Below, piece by piece: positions 5,648 to 6,808 of a stretch of DNA of 6,808 bases (within the stretch, counting starts at the first letter, position 1; each line of letters starts with the position of its first letter). The stretch covers positions 1 to 6,808 of the forward strand of contig JBKDFX010000176.1 of NCBI GenBank assembly GCA_046336825.1, in the 5' to 3' direction. Under the pieces are notes generated by a model, which saw nothing but the letters and a program-made list of their open reading frames with translations, was not told where the DNA came from and searched no databases. This stretch comes from Ga0074139 sp046336825 (GTDB taxonomy: Bacteria > Bdellovibrionota > Bdellovibrionia > Bdellovibrionales > Bdellovibrionaceae). The translations under genes were made by a program, and so were the position numbers.

Positions 5648-6808
5648 TTATTGAGTTTTTAATTCATCAAGTGCAGCTTCACCTGATTGAATTTCGGTTT
5701 TAGATGTGAGTTTCCACTTCCAACCCTCCGCAGCCGTGAAAATAATCGGCGTGATCAGTGGATATCCCATTTCTTTGATGAGTTGCGGATCAAAGCTCAA
5801 GAGAAGTTGACCTTGTTTAACAGTGTCTCCCTCTTTGACGTGGGCTTGAAATCCTTGTCCCTTCATTTTTACAGTGTCGATTCCCACATGAATCAAAGTT
5901 TCAAAACCCTGGTCATTTGTCAGGCCTATGGCATGAAAAGTGGGAATCAAAGAGCTGACCTGTCCTGCAAAGGGGCTTCTGACTTCGTTATTTGAAGGAT
6001 TGATGGCAAAGCCGTCTCCTAATATTTTTTGACTGAAAGTAGCATCAGGCACTTCTGAAAGAGGATGAATTTTACCACTCATAGGGGCTGAAAAAAGAAT
6101 GGGTTTTTTTTCAACTTTTAAAAGAGCTTCACGAATACTATCGGACTGAGTTCCAAAAACAACTTGCACATTTTGGCCTGCTTTCATGATTCCCACAGCT
6201 CCCAAATGACGTAGTTGAGCTTCGTTGATAAGGGAAGAGTCCTTCACTTTCATGCGCAGACGAGTAATACAAGCTTCCACTTGGAGCCAATTTTCAGGTC
6301 CACCCAATGCGCTCGCAATTTTTTCAATGTGTTCTTTGTTATGAGCACTCACTTTAACAGTTGAAGCGGGGGCTGGGTTTTCCACGTCTGTTTGGCTTTC
6401 ACGCCCAGGGGTGACCAGTTTTAACCACCCAATCAATGTATAAAAACTAAAGAAATAAGCCAACGCCATCAGAGGGCCCACAATGAGCCAAAGAGAAAGA
6501 GCATTTTTTTGATTGAAAAAACCTGTGACGAAATCAATAAGACTTGCGGAAAAAGTGTAACCCAATTGGATTTCAAAAAAGTGAGTCAGCAATCCCGAGC
6601 AAAAAGCTAAAGCCACATGCACGACAAACAAAAGAGGAGCCACGAAAATAAAAGAAAATTCAATGGGTTCTGTGATGCCAGTGAGGATTGAAGTTAGCGC
6701 AGCTGACAGCATAACACCTGCAATCACAGTGCGGCGGCTCTTGTGAGCGCGAAGAACAATGGCCAGGGCCGCAGCCGGCAATCCAAAAAGCATGATCGGG
6801 AATTCAGA
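5648..6808 (-). CDS. nagE: PTS permease, IIC-IIB-IIA fusion, N-acetylglucosamine/glucose type (5' end outside window)
   Basis: The last 386 residues of an inner-membrane sugar permease that phosphorylates its substrate during uptake. The frame is open to the window edge, reading SEFPIMLFGLPAAALA, so the ATG at 6793 is internal. The end of IIC (to about residue 135) shows the FGLPAAA motif, the TEPIEF sugar-site motif, several membrane helices and the terminal TPGRE. IIB (about 155-233) carries the phosphocysteine, Cys180, in VEACITRLR. IIA (about 236-386) carries His292 (FHAIGL) and the phosphorylated His307 (IHVGIDTV), 15 apart as in IIA-Glc. The domain order and IIC wording match NagE, but the glucose and GlcNAc permeases are close relatives and the substrate-deciding part lies mostly upstream, so nagE is a best guess. 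The IIB-IIA linker is almost absent. It is the first gene seen of the operon with ptsH and ptsI. Confidence 0.92.
   Translation of the reverse strand, partial: SEFPIMLFGLPAAALAIVLRAHKSRRTVIAGVMLSAALTSILTGITEPIEFSFIFVAPLLFVVHVALAFCSGLLTHFFEIQLGYTFSASLIDFVTGFFNQKNALSLWLIVGPLMALAYFFSFYTLIGWLKLVTPGRESQTDVENPAPASTVKVSAHNKEHIEKIASALGGPENWLQVEACITRLRMKVKDSSLINEAQLRHLGAVGIMKAGQNVQVVFGTQSDSIREALLKVEKKPILFSAPMSGKIHPLSEVPDATFSQKILGDGFAINPSNNEVRSPFAGQVSSLIPTFHAIGLTNDQGFETLIHVGIDTVKMKGQGFQAHVKEGDTVKQGQLLLSFDPQLIKEMGYPLITPIIFTAAEGWKWKLTSKTEIQSGEAALDELKTQ

Noticed and set aside
5687..5995. Open frame of about 102 codons on the plus strand within the permease gene.
   Set aside because: It lies wholly opposite the well-conserved IIA domain, so it is a shadow of the real coding strand.
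1..6808. A defence system, mobile island or other new system.
   Set aside because: Genes are mostly housekeeping transport and metabolism with uniform style; I saw no integrase, transposase, inverted-repeat ends, CRISPR-like repeats, toxin-antitoxin pair or tRNA junction.

Overview
The window is an ordinary chromosomal segment from a Gram-negative bacterium of moderately low GC. A lipoprotein with a clear lipobox and a proteobacterial-style gene set support the Gram-negative reading. The combination of a complete GlcNAc/glucose-type PTS, many lone hypothetical exported proteins, UUG starts and AT-rich spacers would suit the Bdellovibrio group (Bdellovibrionota). That placement is an impression from style, not something the sequence proves.

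Layout. Four genes read rightward on the left half: the 3' end of feoB (ferrous iron transporter, cut by the window edge), a translationally coupled gene for an unrecognised membrane-anchored or exported protein (579-1529), a small lipoprotein of unknown function (1608-2093), and a 500-residue amidase-signature hydrolase resembling the FAAH2 type (2158-3660). Three genes read leftward on the right half. In transcription order they are a PTS permease with fused IIC-IIB-IIA domains (from beyond 6808 to 5648), ptsH (HPr, 5634-5353) and ptsI (Enzyme I, 5356-3629). The two sets converge, and the amidase and ptsI coding regions overlap tail to tail by 32 bp.

How the genes work together. The leftward operon encodes a whole phosphorelay: PEP to Enzyme I (His189), to HPr (His19), to the IIA domain (His), to the IIB domain (Cys), to the sugar crossing the IIC domain. 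The permease looks N-acetylglucosamine/glucose type. Spacing is very tight (a 13-bp gap, then a 4-bp stop/start overlap), as expected for one mRNA. The rightward genes have no obvious common pathway. feoB and the gene after it are coupled by the same kind of UUGA overlap that links ptsH and ptsI.

I found no mobile element, CRISPR array, tRNA, rRNA or clear riboswitch, and nothing that I would call a new biological system. The points most worth a second look are the altered phosphohistidine loop of Enzyme I, the near-absent IIB-IIA linker of the permease, the eukaryotic-FAAH2-like amidase, and the unknown protein tied to FeoB translation.
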